Shown: in pieces, positions 43,514 to 53,151 of the stretch | Layout: every line of letters begins with the position of its first letter | Numbering within the stretch: the stretch's first letter is position 1 | Source of the DNA: Spirosoma oryzicola | Lineage (GTDB): Bacteria; Bacteroidota; Bacteroidia; Cytophagales; Spirosomataceae | NCBI RefSeq assembly: GCF_021233055.1 | Contig: NZ_CP089538.1 | Coordinates: forward strand, 3,426,501-3,490,500 | Direction of reading: 5' to 3' | DNA: 64,000 nucleotides | Notes under the pieces: generated by a model | Databases searched by the model: none | Told to the model about the DNA's origin: nothing | Seen by the model: only the letters and a program-made list of their open reading frames with translations | Translations under genes and position numbers: made by a program

Positions 43514-45268
43514 ATGGAAATTCCACAACTTAAGAAGGCTCCGCTCACTTACGATGTAGTCATTGTCGGTTCGGGTGCCGGGGGCGGTATGGCCGCTTAT
43601 ATGTTAGCCAAAGCCGGGGCTAAAGTCGTGTTGCTGGAAGCGGGTGGTTACTACGACCCCGCCGACCCCAAGTACATTACGCAATTGAAATGGCCCTGGG
43701 AATCGCCCCGGCGCGGGGCCAGTACGGCGGCTCGCTCCGGCGGTGATTTCGATGCGGCCTGGGGTGGCTGGGCCATTGACGGCGAACCTTACTCCGCAAA
43801 ATCAGGCACGGAATTTCATTGGTTTCGCTCCCGAATGCTGGGCGGACGCACCAACCACTGGGGACGAATATCTATGCGCTTCGGCCCAGACGATTTTCGG
43901 CGTCGCTCGTTAACGGGCGTTGGCGATGACTGGCCTATCCGCTACGAAGACCTCAAGCCTTTCTACGACCGCGTGGACCGATTGATTGGCCTCTTTGGCT
44001 CAATCGAGAACTTACCGAATGAACCGGACGGAATCTTTTTACCTCCCCCCAAGCCACGTTTGCACGAGTTGATGGTTCGGAAAGGAGCACAGAGCATTGG
44101 GATTCCGGTTATTCCGTCGCGGCTAAGCATTTTGACAAAACCCATTAACAATGAGCGCGGTCAGTGCTTTTACTGTCATCAGTGTAATCGCGGCTGTCAG
44201 GCTTACGCCGATTTTTCGGCATCATCCGTACTTTGCATACCAGCCGTCAAGACCGGAAATGTAACGCTGATCAATGGAGCCATGGCGCGTGAAGTGCTCA
44301 CCGATCCAGCCACAGGACTCGCTACGGGTGTAAGCTACGTAGATACCCGCACGTTGCAGGAAATAACCGTTCGGGCCAAAGCGGTTATGCTTGGGGCTAG
44401 TACCTGCGAATCAGCGCGGATTCTGTTGAATTCGAAATCCGCTCGCTTTCCGAATGGGTTGGCCAACAGCAGTGGCGTCGTGGGCAAATACCTGAACGAT
44501 TCGACAGGGGCCAGCCGCTCCGGCTTTATCCCGGCCTTGATGGATCGCAAACGCTACAATGAAGATGGCGTGGGCGGTATGCACGTCTTTACGCCCTGGT
44601 GGCTCGACAACAAGAAACTGGATTTCCCGCGTGGCTATCACATCGAATACGGGGGCGGAATGGGTATGCCGGGTTACGGTTTCGGTGGCGGTATCGAAGC
44701 GCTCAACGGTATGATTCCCGGTCGCGATGGTAAACAAAAGCCAGGGGGCGGTTATGGCAAAGGGCTAAAGGACGATTACCGCCGATTCTACGGAGCTTAT
44801 ATCGGTATGTCCGGCCGCGGTGAGCCCGTCCCGCTCGAAAGTAACTACTGCGAGATCGATCCTGACAAAGTGGATAAATACGGTATTCCTGCCCTACGCT
44901 TCCATTACAAATGGTCTGATTACGAAGTTAAGCAGGCCAAGCACATGCAGGATACATTCGAAGAAATTATTCATGCAATGGGGGGCATTGCGCTAGGTCC
45001 AAAGCCTGGCCCTGATACGGCACACGGGTACGGACTGGCTGCTCCTGGTCGCATCATCCATGAAGTGGGTACCGTACGGATGGGGAGCGATCCACAAAAG
45101 TCAGCGCTGAATGGATATCAACAGGCACATGACGTAAAAAATCTATTTGTTGTCGATGCCGCTCCCTTTGTCTCGCAAGGGGACAAGAATGTTACCTGGA
45201 CTATTCTCGCCAGTGCTATGCGCACGTCGGAGTATCTAATCGATCAGGTGAAAAAGCGAAATATCTAG
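43514..45268 (+). CDS. GMC-family FAD oxidoreductase with a cysteine cluster
   Basis: The product has 584 residues. The FAD-binding loop is VVIVGSGAGGGMAAYMLAKA with LLEAGGYYDP, and RMLGGRTNHWGRISMRFGPD is the second GMC signature. The C-terminal RIIHEVGTVRMGSDP and NLFVVDAAPFVSQGDKNVTW complete the family plan; it should oxidise an alcohol or sugar. Unusually, Cys218, Cys221, Cys224 and Cys228 (CFYCHQCNRGC) form a CX2CX2CX3C pattern that could hold an iron-sulfur cluster. FAD glucose dehydrogenases also hold an Fe-S cluster near this place. No signal peptide is visible. No dedicated cytochrome or gamma subunit gene is adjacent. Confidence 0.93.
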   Translation: MEIPQLKKAPLTYDVVIVGSGAGGGMAAYMLAKAGAKVVLLEAGGYYDPADPKYITQLKWPWESPRRGASTAARSGGDFDAAWGGWAIDGEPYSAKSGTEFHWFRSRMLGGRTNHWGRISMRFGPDDFRRRSLTGVGDDWPIRYEDLKPFYDRVDRLIGLFGSIENLPNEPDGIFLPPPKPRLHELMVRKGAQSIGIPVIPSRLSILTKPINNERGQCFYCHQCNRGCQAYADFSASSVLCIPAVKTGNVTLINGAMAREVLTDPATGLATGVSYVDTRTLQEITVRAKAVMLGASTCESARILLNSKSARFPNGLANSSGVVGKYLNDSTGASRSGFIPALMDRKRYNEDGVGGMHVFTPWWLDNKKLDFPRGYHIEYGGGMGMPGYGFGGGIEALNGMIPGRDGKQKPGGGYGKGLKDDYRRFYGAYIGMSGRGEPVPLESNYCEIDPDKVDKYGIPALRFHYKWSDYEVKQAKHMQDTFEEIIHAMGGIALGPKPGPDTAHGYGLAAPGRIIHEVGTVRMGSDPQKSALNGYQQAHDVKNLFVVDAAPFVSQGDKNVTWTILASAMRTSEYLIDQVKKRNI

Positions 45269-45280
45269 TGAAGTCTGACC

Positions 45281-45343
45281 AATAGGAAGAGAGCGATGGG
45301 ATTTTGGAAATAGAACCATAATTTTCGGCGCTCTCTTCCTATT
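45281..45343 (+). terminator. Hairpin after the GMC gene
   Basis: AATAGGAAGAGAGCG and CGCTCTCTTCCTATT form a perfect 15-base stem with a 33-base loop, 13 bases after the stop codon. Confidence 0.75.
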
Positions 45344-45433
45344 TGATGCGTATTGCGTTTATATAGACCATAACTCTCAGAGTCAGCGCTATTTATTGAA
45401 AAATTTATTTGGTTATTTCTAACAGATTTTACT

Positions 45434-45452
45434 TACTTTGTAACACAAAGTA
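45434..45452. promoter_or_regulatory. Perfect palindrome upstream of a small membrane gene
   Basis: TACTTTGT, AAC, ACAAAGTA: two 8-base arms around three bases, 51 bases before the ATG at 45503. Each arm resembles half of a -7 element, so it may be a regulator site overlapping a promoter. Confidence 0.45.
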
Positions 45453-45502
45453 CTTTCAATAGACATTTCTATACACTATTACAAACAAGCACTTTTACGA
45501 CC

Positions 45503-45787
45503 ATGCAGAACAAACGGCTTATTATCATCTTGCTCGCAGTAGCATTCTTGTTGCTTATACCCTTTGTTGCGATGCAGTTCACGGACGAAGTGAACTGGAC
45601 TCTGTTCGATTTTGTCATCGCGGCTGTCCTGCTGTCGGGCACCGGTCTTCTATGCGAGCTTGTTATGAGAAAGGTTAGCAAAAGCGAATACCGGATTGCT
45701 GGCTGTATAGCTCTTTTGGCAGCACTCTTCCTTATCTGGATTGAGCTTGCGGTAGGCGTGTTTGAAACTCCATTTGGTGGTCACTGA
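45503..45787 (+). CDS. Small integral membrane protein, unknown
   Basis: The product has 94 residues and three predicted hydrophobic helices (LIIILLAVAFLLLIPFVAM, LFDFVIAAVLLSGTGLLCEL, RIAGCIALLAALFLIWIELA). The pattern resembles small membrane proteins of Bacteroidota that have no known function. It has its own upstream palindrome and lies between a GMC enzyme and clpC without clear operon links. Confidence 0.78.
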   Translation: MQNKRLIIILLAVAFLLLIPFVAMQFTDEVNWTLFDFVIAAVLLSGTGLLCELVMRKVSKSEYRIAGCIALLAALFLIWIELAVGVFETPFGGH

Positions 45788-45869
45788 AACGGTAAGCAAG
45801 GCAAAAGCAGCGGACCTTATGTCACCAGTCGCTCACCCGGTAAAGGTGTCAGTCCTGATAAGCTTAAAA

Positions 45870-45905
45870 CAAAGAAGGCCGAACGTTTCCGCTCGGCCTT
45901 CTTTG
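45870..45905 (-). terminator. Terminator of clpC
   Basis: CAAAGAAGGCCGA and TCGGCCTTCTTTG form a 13-base perfect stem with a short loop, 18 bases after the clpC stop codon on the minus strand. Confidence 0.88.
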
Positions 45906-45923
45906 TAAAACTATGTGGTGTTC

Positions 45924-48455
45924 TTATTCAACCACTGCTTCCGGCTTCTTAACCGTGATGGTAAGTACTTCACCTTCGCCGGGATAATCAGCCATGATTA
46001 CATCACCTTCTTTCAATTCGCCTTTCAGAATTTCTTCTGCAACGGGATCTTCAAGGTAACGTTGAATCGCACGGCTTAGCGGACGAGCACCGTATTGTGG
46101 GTCATATCCTTTTTCTGATAAGAAATCTTTCGCTTTCTCGGTCAGCTGGACAGTGTAGCCAAGGTTGGTTACGCGTCCCAGGAGTTTACCCAGCATAAGA
46201 TCGATGATGCGGTGAATGTCTTCACGTTGCAGTGAGTTAAACACAATCACATCGTCAAGACGGTTTAAGAACTCCGGTGAGAACGCTTTGCGCAGCGCGC
46301 TCTGGATCGTGTTCTTCATCAGCTCGTCTTGCGTTTCGGCAGACTTGCGTGTCGCGAAACCAATACCGGCTCCAAAATCTTTTAGATCACGAACCCCGAT
46401 ATTCGACGTCATGATGATGATCGTGTTCCGGAAATCAACCCGGCGGCCCAGACCGTCTGTCAGGATACCATCATCAAGCACTTGCAGCAGAATGTTGAAC
46501 ACATCTGGGTGCGCTTTTTCGATCTCATCCAACAATACAACGCTGTATGGTTTCCGACGAATCTTTTCGGTCAACTGACCACCTTCTTCGTAACCCACGT
46601 AGCCCGGAGGAGCTCCAACCAGTCGGCTGACGCTGAATTTCTCCATGTACTCCGACATATCGATCCGAACCAGCGCATCGTCTTTGTCGAAGAGATAGGT
46701 AGCCAGTACTTTCGCAAGCTCTGTCTTACCAACACCCGTTGGGCCAAGGAAGATAAACGAACCGATTGGTTTCTTTGGATCTTTCAGACCAACGCGCGTC
46801 CGCTGAATGGCTTTCACCAGTTTCTCGATAGCAGCGTTTTGTCCAATAACCCGACCTTTCAGCTCCTCGCCCATGTTGACGAGTTTCTTGCCTTCATCAT
46901 TCGATACGCTCGTGACTGGGATACCCGTCATCATCGCAACGACTTCGGCAACGCTTTCCTCGTTTACCGTGTAGCGACGTTTCTTAGTATCTTCCTCCCA
47001 TGCCTGCTTGGCACGGTCGAGTTGATCGATCAGGCGTTTTTCTTTATCGCGAAGCTGAGCAGCCTCTTCGTATTTCTGGCTCTTAACAACCTGGTTTTTC
47101 TCCTTCTTAATATTCTCAATCTGCTCTTCGAGCTTTAAAATATCTTCGGGAACCGTGATGTTTGAGATGTGTACGCGAGCACCGACTTCATCCAGCACGT
47201 CAATGGCTTTGTCGGGTAGGAACCGGTCCGAGATATACCGCTCCGATAACTTCACAGCAGCCTCAATCGCTTCGGGTGTGTAGTTAACGTGGTGGTGATC
47301 TTCGTATTTATCCTTGATGTTATTCAGGATTTCAATGGTTTCTTCGATTGACGTAGCATCGACCATGACCATCTGGAAACGACGGGCTAACGCACCATCT
47401 TTCTCGATGTACTGACGATACTCGTCAAGCGTGGTAGCACCAATACATTGAATGTCACCGCGCGCTAGTGCTGGTTTGAACATGTTCGAGGCATCGAGTG
47501 AACCCGACGCACCACCAGCTCCTACGATGGTATGCAACTCATCGATGAACAGGATTACTTCCGGCGACTTCTCCAGCTCGTTCATGACGGCTTTCATCCG
47601 CTCTTCGAACTGACCACGGTATTTCGTGCCAGCAACGAGCGATGCCAGATCGAGCGTTACGACGCGTTTGCCGAACAGTACCCGCGATACTTTTTTCTGC
47701 ACAATGCGCAGAGCAAGTCCTTCGGCGATGGCCGTCTTACCGACGCCCGGCTCACCAATCAGGATCGGGTTATTTTTCTTCCGGCGGCTCAGGATTTGGG
47801 CCACACGCTCAATTTCTTTTTCACGACCAACAATCGGATCAAGTTTACCGACTTCAGCAAGTTTGGTCAGGTCACGGCCAAAGTTATCAAGAACAGGTGT
47901 TCTCGACTTCTCAGAACCCTTCGGATCTTTGCCCGAACTGGAACTACCGCCACCACCGAACATGCCCCGGTCATTGTCGTCATCGTCGGTTTCGGGGCCC
48001 ATCACTGGACGGCTTCCCGAAGACTGATATTCGAGCATTTCTTTAATGACTTCGTAGTTAACGTTGAACTTATTCAGAATCTGCGTGGCGACATTGTCTT
48101 CATCGCGCAGAATCGATAGTAACAAATGCTCCGTTCCAATGAGCGGGCTTTTGAAAATCTTAGCTTCCAGGTACGTGATTTTCAGCGTTTTTTCCGACTG
48201 ACGGGTCAGTGGAATATTCGCCAGGTTTTTCACATTGTTCGTAGCCGTTCCTTTCGTCGCCTGTTCAATAGTGACCCGGAGTTCGTCGAGCGAGATACCG
48301 AGTTTTTTCAGTAGCCCGACGGCCACACCCTCGCCCTCACGAATCATGCCTAACAGCAGATGTTCGGTGCCGATGTAGTCGTGGCCTAAGCGCAAGGCTT
48401 CCTCCCGACTTAGCGTGATAACTTCCTTGACGCGGTTTGAGAATTTTGCTTCCAT
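45924..48455 (-). CDS. clpC: ATP-dependent Clp protease ATPase subunit ClpC
   Basis: This protein of 843 residues unfolds proteins for ClpP or acts as a disaggregase. It has a Clp-N double repeat ([20 protein letters not shown], then [20 protein letters not shown]), a first AAA+ module ([20 protein letters not shown]), a UVR-like middle ([20 protein letters not shown]) and a second AAA+ module ([20 protein letters not shown]). The UVR motif marks ClpC rather than ClpB or ClpA. It has a normal length and reads alone; clpP is not in the window. No CtsR-like repeat was seen upstream. Confidence 0.97.
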   Translation of the reverse strand: MEAKFSNRVKEVITLSREEALRLGHDYIGTEHLLLGMIREGEGVAVGLLKKLGISLDELRVTIEQATKGTATNNVKNLANIPLTRQSEKTLKITYLEAKIFKSPLIGTEHLLLSILRDEDNVATQILNKFNVNYEVIKEMLEYQSSGSRPVMGPETDDDDNDRGMFGGGGSSSSGKDPKGSEKSRTPVLDNFGRDLTKLAEVGKLDPIVGREKEIERVAQILSRRKKNNPILIGEPGVGKTAIAEGLALRIVQKKVSRVLFGKRVVTLDLASLVAGTKYRGQFEERMKAVMNELEKSPEVILFIDELHTIVGAGGASGSLDASNMFKPALARGDIQCIGATTLDEYRQYIEKDGALARRFQMVMVDATSIEETIEILNNIKDKYEDHHHVNYTPEAIEAAVKLSERYISDRFLPDKAIDVLDEVGARVHISNITVPEDILKLEEQIENIKKEKNQVVKSQKYEEAAQLRDKEKRLIDQLDRAKQAWEEDTKKRRYTVNEESVAEVVAMMTGIPVTSVSNDEGKKLVNMGEELKGRVIGQNAAIEKLVKAIQRTRVGLKDPKKPIGSFIFLGPTGVGKTELAKVLATYLFDKDDALVRIDMSEYMEKFSVSRLVGAPPGYVGYEEGGQLTEKIRRKPYSVVLLDEIEKAHPDVFNILLQVLDDGILTDGLGRRVDFRNTIIIMTSNIGVRDLKDFGAGIGFATRKSAETQDELMKNTIQSALRKAFSPEFLNRLDDVIVFNSLQREDIHRIIDLMLGKLLGRVTNLGYTVQLTEKAKDFLSEKGYDPQYGARPLSRAIQRYLEDPVAEEILKGELKEGDVIMADYPGEGEVLTITVKKPEAVVE

Positions 48456-48603
48456 TCGCTTGGGGTCTCCTTGGGTAAGCGTATACTGGCTTAACGAAGA
48501 GATTTAAGGATTTGTTCACTTCTGCCAGCGAGCCAGTTTTGCAATTATCGGTGAGTACGTTTTCAGGATAACTGCTATGTATATAACACCTGAAATCGAT
48601 AAA

Positions 48604-49248
48604 TCATTTCAAACTTAAAAACTCCGTCGCCAGCGGTCCCTGGCAAAATAATAGGTCTATTATGCTAAGGTTGGGTACAAAATCAAAGCCAAAGTTTTGT
48701 GCGTACGGCTTCGGCTTGTAGAATACATACGATTCAGGCCTGTTTCTCGGATTTATTAATGAGCGAGCGTCAAATAGGCCGACTTCCGGTACTTTCTCAT
48801 AGCAATCTGTCAGGTTTAGGTCGACACGTTGCCTTACTAATTTCAGACAAATTGTCAGCAGTTCATAATTCAAATCAAACAGGAATGCCCAGTTTTTTTG
48901 GTACACTGGTTCAAACTCCGGCGCGTAGTAGTCAAAAAAAGGTGCTTTTCCGTAAGCCGATTTCAGGCATCGCCAGTGGTGCATTTGCCAGGGCTGACTC
49001 GTATCGATCCGAAGGTCCCGAACTGGATTGTGGTGCGTTCCTTGCTGCACCGGCACCGTCAGGGTGTCTACTTTATTTGCCGTCAGAACGTAGCAACGAT
49101 TTCTGTAACTTTGCTTCTGGTAATGCTCATGAGCCTCAACCCGCACTCGCCGAAACTGCAATAACCCTGAGACATAATCTAAACAAGGCAAATAATGTAA
49201 TTCAACGAGTAACTCGGTATGATCAGGCTGCGGTTGGTACTTTTCCAA
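48604..49248 (-). CDS. WbqC-family protein
   Basis: The product has 214 residues. The family pattern is visible in VELHYLPCLDYVSGLLQFRR, then HEHYQKQSYRNRCYVLTANK, then LTVPVQQGTHHNPVRDLRID and SLINPRNRPE. WbqC proteins occur in O-antigen and other glycan loci and are common in Bacteroidota, but their reaction is not settled. The only start that fits is TTG at 49246-49248, because a stop lies two codons before it and no Met follows for over 200 bases. A -7 element sits six bases upstream of that TTG. Confidence 0.85.
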   Translation of the reverse strand: MEKYQPQPDHTELLVELHYLPCLDYVSGLLQFRRVRVEAHEHYQKQSYRNRCYVLTANKVDTLTVPVQQGTHHNPVRDLRIDTSQPWQMHHWRCLKSAYGKAPFFDYYAPEFEPVYQKNWAFLFDLNYELLTICLKLVRQRVDLNLTDCYEKVPEVGLFDARSLINPRNRPESYVFYKPKPYAQNFGFDFVPNLSIIDLLFCQGPLATEFLSLK

Positions 49249-49254
49249 TAACTA

Positions 49255-49262
49255 CAAACGTA
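49255..49262 (-). promoter_or_regulatory. -7 element directly before the WbqC start
   Basis: On the minus strand TACGTTTG, an exact TAnnTTTG match, is separated from the TTG start by six bases. This would give almost no leader. Confidence 0.5.
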
Positions 49263-49324
49263 TCTGTTCACAAGTAAGGTAAAAAATCAATACCACCAAC
49301 TGATTTTATAAATTTTTAATTTAT

Positions 49325-49355
49325 TGGGTATCCCTGGCACAAAACCACAATTTTG
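49325..49355 (+). promoter_or_regulatory. Possible promoter of the acyltransferase gene
   Basis: TTG at 49325-49327, a 20-base spacer and CAATTTTG at 49348-49355, one mismatch from TAnnTTTG, 26 bases before the ATG at 49382. Confidence 0.45.
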
Positions 49356-49381
49356 TAGCTGAATATTCCGTCGATTACTGA

Positions 49382-50251
49382 ATGATCTTTTTCCGTTTGC
49401 TGTCCAGACTACCGCTCAGGGTCCTCTATGGCTTATCTGACTTCTTGTACTTTCTATTGCTTTACGTAGTTCGCTACCGGCGTGATGTGGTACTGGAAAA
49501 CCTTCGTTTGTCGTTTCCAGAAAAATCAGCCGCTGAAATACAGTCAATTGCCAAAGGATTTTACCGCAACTTAACTGACTTGATCGTTGAAACGATCAAG
49601 ATGCCCGCGCTCTCCGCCGATGAACTGAGACGACGGGTCCATTTCTCAAATGCAGAGCTGGTCAAAGACCAGTTGAGTGCAGGTCAGGCAGTAATTGGCA
49701 TGGCTTCGCACACCAGCAATTGGGAATGGATTCCATCCGCTTCCGTCTTGCAGGGCATGCCAACCGACAGTGTCTACAAAACGCTGAATAATCCTTTCTT
49801 TGAGAACTTGATGCGGTCGATACGCGCTAGTTTTGGCGCTGTTCCGGTACCAATGAATACCCTTCCCCGCCGGATGGTAGCCCAAAAGGACGTTCCGCGT
49901 ATTGTCGCTCTGGTCGCCGATCAAGTGCCGGATATTCCTGAATACGCGCACTGGATCGATTTTCTCCACCGCGACACGCCTTTCTATCCGGGTACCGAAC
50001 GACTGGCCCGTAGCCGAAATCTACCCGTTTTTTATACGGAGCTCCGCCGGGTTCGGCGTGGCTATTATGAAGTGACGTTTACCAACATCGGCCAGCCCCC
50101 CTACGATGCCTTGCCCTCGGGGGCTATCCTGGAGAAATACCGCGATTTGCTGGAAGAGACCATTCGAAAATACCCCTCCGACTGGCTCTGGTCACACAAG
50201 CGGTGGAAACACTGGCGGGGTAAATACGCGAAAGTCGGCGCGAAGATCTAG
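49382..50251 (+). CDS. Lysophospholipid/lipid A acyltransferase, LpxL/HtrB type
   Basis: The product has 289 residues. The N-terminal hydrophobic segment (YGLSDFLYFLLLYVVRYRRD) anchors it in the inner membrane and is followed by VLENLRLSFPEKSAAEIQSI. The catalytic HX4E motif lies in MASHTSNWEWIP, and VADQVPDIPEYAHWIDFLHR and TERLARSRNLPVFYTELRR follow as in LpxL. It should add a secondary acyl chain to the lipid A precursor, or acylate an aminolipid. It has a normal length. The gene seems to stand alone, with wbqC divergent on the left. Confidence 0.92.
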   Translation: MIFFRLLSRLPLRVLYGLSDFLYFLLLYVVRYRRDVVLENLRLSFPEKSAAEIQSIAKGFYRNLTDLIVETIKMPALSADELRRRVHFSNAELVKDQLSAGQAVIGMASHTSNWEWIPSASVLQGMPTDSVYKTLNNPFFENLMRSIRASFGAVPVPMNTLPRRMVAQKDVPRIVALVADQVPDIPEYAHWIDFLHRDTPFYPGTERLARSRNLPVFYTELRRVRRGYYEVTFTNIGQPPYDALPSGAILEKYRDLLEETIRKYPSDWLWSHKRWKHWRGKYAKVGAKI

Positions 50252-50496
50252 TAGCTTTTGAGAGGCAATGCCTACCTCACATTCGACAGGCAACCTCTAA
50301 GGTTAAGGTGTGGTATCAACGCTTTTACCTTTCATCTGGACGCTCTTTTTACGAGTCGACAGGCTATTTAAACCGAAACCGACACGCTCCCTCACTAAAT
50401 CAATAAATAATTCTATCGATTAGGTAATAACCATTTTTTTTACTCCATCTTTATCCAAGTAGTTTATAATTTCTTTTATAATATCTCAACTTTCCT

Positions 50497-53130
50497 ATGA
50501 AATTATTTTTACGAACGGGCAGATGGGTTGTTACCTCTGCGCTCACCATGCTATGCTTATCGTCGCTGAGCCAAGCGCAAAATCCTAAGCAAGTAGCTAA
50601 GGATGCCAAAGTGTCGCCTGATTTGTATACCATTATCAGCAACAACGGCAATCCAAATCAGGCACCCATTGATGGGTTGCAACGCCCCAATTTATTCAAA
50701 ACAGCTGGCAACACGATCGCTATTGACGCGACAGCCAACTCCGAACAGGAAGGGGAAGCTTTATTACAAGCGTTGCAAGCCCTGGGGCTTCAGCGAGGAT
50801 TGGCATACAAGCAAAAAGTATCGGGCTATTTGCCGATCGACAAGCTTACGGAGCTAAAGAAAATACCATCGCTAAAATTTGCCCGTCCTTCTTATAAACC
50901 TAAAAATCGGGTTGGATCGGTTACCTCACAGGGCGACGCAGCACTACGGGCGGATGTTGCCCGCTCAGCTTATGGTGTAACAGGCTCGGGGGTCAAAGTA
51001 GGAATCTTGTCTGATTCGTACAATGCGCTGGGTGGAGCAGCCGCTGGTGTAGCATCCGGCGATCTGCCTTCCGGTGTAGAAGTGCTTTCGGACCTCCCTA
51101 CAGGTGAAGGAACTGACGAAGGGCGCGCCATGGCCGAATTGGTTCACGATATAGCCCCTGGCTCCCCCATTGCTTTCCATACGGCCTACAATACAGAGCT
51201 TGAGTTTGCGCAGGGTATTCGTAATCTGGCCAACATTGGCTGTAAAATTATTACGGATGATGTCGGGTATTTTGCTGAACCATTTTTTCAGGACGGCGTC
51301 GTTGCCCAGGCCGTTGATGATGTTGTTAACAACAAGGGAGTAACGTATTTTTCGTCGGCAGGCAACTCCGGTCGTTTCTCCTACCAGAACTCGTTCAAGC
51401 CTGTTTCTTTCAAAGATCCTCAGTACGATTCAAACACGTATACGGCTCACGATTTCGGCGGAGGTGACATCAAACAAAGTATCACGATTCCAGGGAGAGG
51501 GGGCACGGCCATCCTTAGTTTTCAATGGGATGATCCATTCTTCTCCGTTAGTGGCGGTGCAGGTGCCAAAACGGATATGGATGTCCTGGTTTATTACAAC
51601 GGAGCCCTTCTGGCAAACTTGTCGGGAATTGACGCCAACGAAGGCAATGACCCGGTTGAAATCATCGGTGTACAAAATAATGGTAGCGCTGCGATTACCA
51701 TTGAAATCGCTCTTGTTAAATACTCGGGGCCAGACCCAACGCTGGTTAAGTGGATAAATTTTGGTGATGATGTTGTTGTTGAACATGACACGAAAAGCTC
51801 GACAATTGCTGGCCACCCAAACGCTAGTCGTTGTATTGCCGTAGGTGCTGCTCCCTACTATAACACGCCGGCATTCAAGGGTGCTTTGACAACAGCTATC
51901 ATCGAACCCTTTTCGTCCGCCGGTGGAACGCCCATTCTTTTCAACACCAACGGTACGCGCATTAGCTCAGTCACGCGCCAGAAACCCGAGATCACGTCTG
52001 TCGATGGTACGAATACCACGTTCTTTTATGCCGACTCAGGTAGTGACCCGGATTCCTTTCCAAACTTTTTCGGCACATCAGCCGCGGCCCCTCATGCCGC
52101 AGCAGTAGCTGCTCTGATGAAAGAAAAAGGAGGCAACAGTCTGTCCACCAATTCGATTCTTTCAGCGCTGGAGCAAACGGCACTGGATATGGACGATCCG
52201 GTAACAGCCGGCTTTGATTCGGGTTTTGACTTTGGAACCGGTTATGGCTTCATTCAGGCGGACAAAGCGATTCAGGCCATTAGTGCCACGTCATCGGATT
52301 TCGCTATCGTTGGTGTAACTAAAGTGACCTGCACCACGGTTTCGGCGGGACTGCGCACGTTGACATTCAATCCCCAATACGCAGGATTGAGCGGTCAGCC
52401 CATTTTGTTTTCCGTAGCGAATGAGTTGAGCCCTACGACAAATCCTGGTCCTTACACGCTTAATCTATACATCGACAATCCGGTAATTACACTCAAAGCA
52501 ACGCAGGCAGGCTCCTCCGGTGAAGCAAGCTTTACCTACAACTGGCTCGACGCCTGTGGAACCAACACAATCCCATCGGGTTCTTTTTCAATTATCGGTG
52601 TAACGACGGTAACCTGCACAGCAGTAACCCCTAGTCAGCGCACGTTAACGTTCAATCCCCAATACGCGGGACTAAGTGGTCAGCCTGTGTCCTTTTCTGT
52701 GGTCAATGAGTTGCTACCAACAACCAACCCCGGTCCGTATACGCTAACGATCTATACCGATAATCCAGTAATTACGCTCAAAGCAACCCAAACGGGAACC
52801 GCCACAGAAGCAAGCTTTACCTATAACTGGCTGGCCGCTTGTGGATCAACCGGCGCACGTCTGGCCGCCGAAATGGGTTCTGGCTTACAGGTGGACGTAT
52901 TAGGCAACCCCGTGGGCGAAACCGCCGACATCGAAATTAAAGGCGTTTCGGGGCAATCCGTACAACTCAACTTGATCGACGTTCAAGGAAATGTGTTGCA
53001 GCAGCGGACGATCGATCAGGCCAAATCCGTTGAACGGCTTAGCCTACCAGTGAATGGTCGGAAAGGATTGCTTTTCTTGCACGTTGGCACGGCTTCCGAA
53101 CAAAAATCCGTTAAATTGATCAAACAGTAA
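50497..53130 (+). CDS. Secreted S8 subtilase with altered catalytic motif and T9SS sorting domain
   Basis: The product has 877 residues, with a signal peptide (WVVTSALTMLCLSSLSQAQ). The protease domain has Asp173 in VKVGILSDSYN, Asn290 in SSAGNSG and Ser528 in FGTSAAAPHAAAVAALM. The canonical HGT motif is missing: the equivalent place reads GTDEGRAMAELVHDIAPG, so Glu208 stands where His is expected. After the protease come two copies of a 95-residue repeat (about 600-785), and then a C-terminal domain ending FLHVGTASEQKSVKLIKQ, as in proteins sorted by type IX secretion. Likely to be exported and bound to or released from the surface. Activity is uncertain. Confidence 0.88.
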   Translation: MKLFLRTGRWVVTSALTMLCLSSLSQAQNPKQVAKDAKVSPDLYTIISNNGNPNQAPIDGLQRPNLFKTAGNTIAIDATANSEQEGEALLQALQALGLQRGLAYKQKVSGYLPIDKLTELKKIPSLKFARPSYKPKNRVGSVTSQGDAALRADVARSAYGVTGSGVKVGILSDSYNALGGAAAGVASGDLPSGVEVLSDLPTGEGTDEGRAMAELVHDIAPGSPIAFHTAYNTELEFAQGIRNLANIGCKIITDDVGYFAEPFFQDGVVAQAVDDVVNNKGVTYFSSAGNSGRFSYQNSFKPVSFKDPQYDSNTYTAHDFGGGDIKQSITIPGRGGTAILSFQWDDPFFSVSGGAGAKTDMDVLVYYNGALLANLSGIDANEGNDPVEIIGVQNNGSAAITIEIALVKYSGPDPTLVKWINFGDDVVVEHDTKSSTIAGHPNASRCIAVGAAPYYNTPAFKGALTTAIIEPFSSAGGTPILFNTNGTRISSVTRQKPEITSVDGTNTTFFYADSGSDPDSFPNFFGTSAAAPHAAAVAALMKEKGGNSLSTNSILSALEQTALDMDDPVTAGFDSGFDFGTGYGFIQADKAIQAISATSSDFAIVGVTKVTCTTVSAGLRTLTFNPQYAGLSGQPILFSVANELSPTTNPGPYTLNLYIDNPVITLKATQAGSSGEASFTYNWLDACGTNTIPSGSFSIIGVTTVTCTAVTPSQRTLTFNPQYAGLSGQPVSFSVVNELLPTTNPGPYTLTIYTDNPVITLKATQTGTATEASFTYNWLAACGSTGARLAAEMGSGLQVDVLGNPVGETADIEIKGVSGQSVQLNLIDVQGNVLQQRTIDQAKSVERLSLPVNGRKGLLFLHVGTASEQKSVKLIKQ
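52300..52560 (+). repeat. First copy of the subtilase tandem repeat
   Basis: Codes for FAIVGVTKVTCTTVSAGLRT and onwards to the Cys-Gly pair. It aligns with the second copy with a period of 285 bases; the block TTCAATCCCCAATACGC is identical at 52366 and 52651. Confidence 0.9.
52585..52845 (+). repeat. Second copy of the subtilase tandem repeat
   Basis: Codes for FSIIGVTTVTCTAVTPSQRT and onwards. Protein identity to copy one is high (YAGLSGQP, NPGPYTL, DNPVITLKATQ, EASFTYNWL are shared). Two Cys per copy are conserved and may bond. Confidence 0.9.
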
Positions 53131-53151
53131 GCCGAACAATTCGTCAAGTAA

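Noticed and set aside
46482..48119. Long plus-strand frames opposite clpC (46482-47138 and 47532-48119)
   Set aside because: They lie fully antisense to a highly conserved gene and show no motif or start signal.
48699..49277. 192-residue plus-strand frame opposite the WbqC gene
   Set aside because: The minus strand encodes recognisable WbqC blocks over the same stretch, so this is a shadow.
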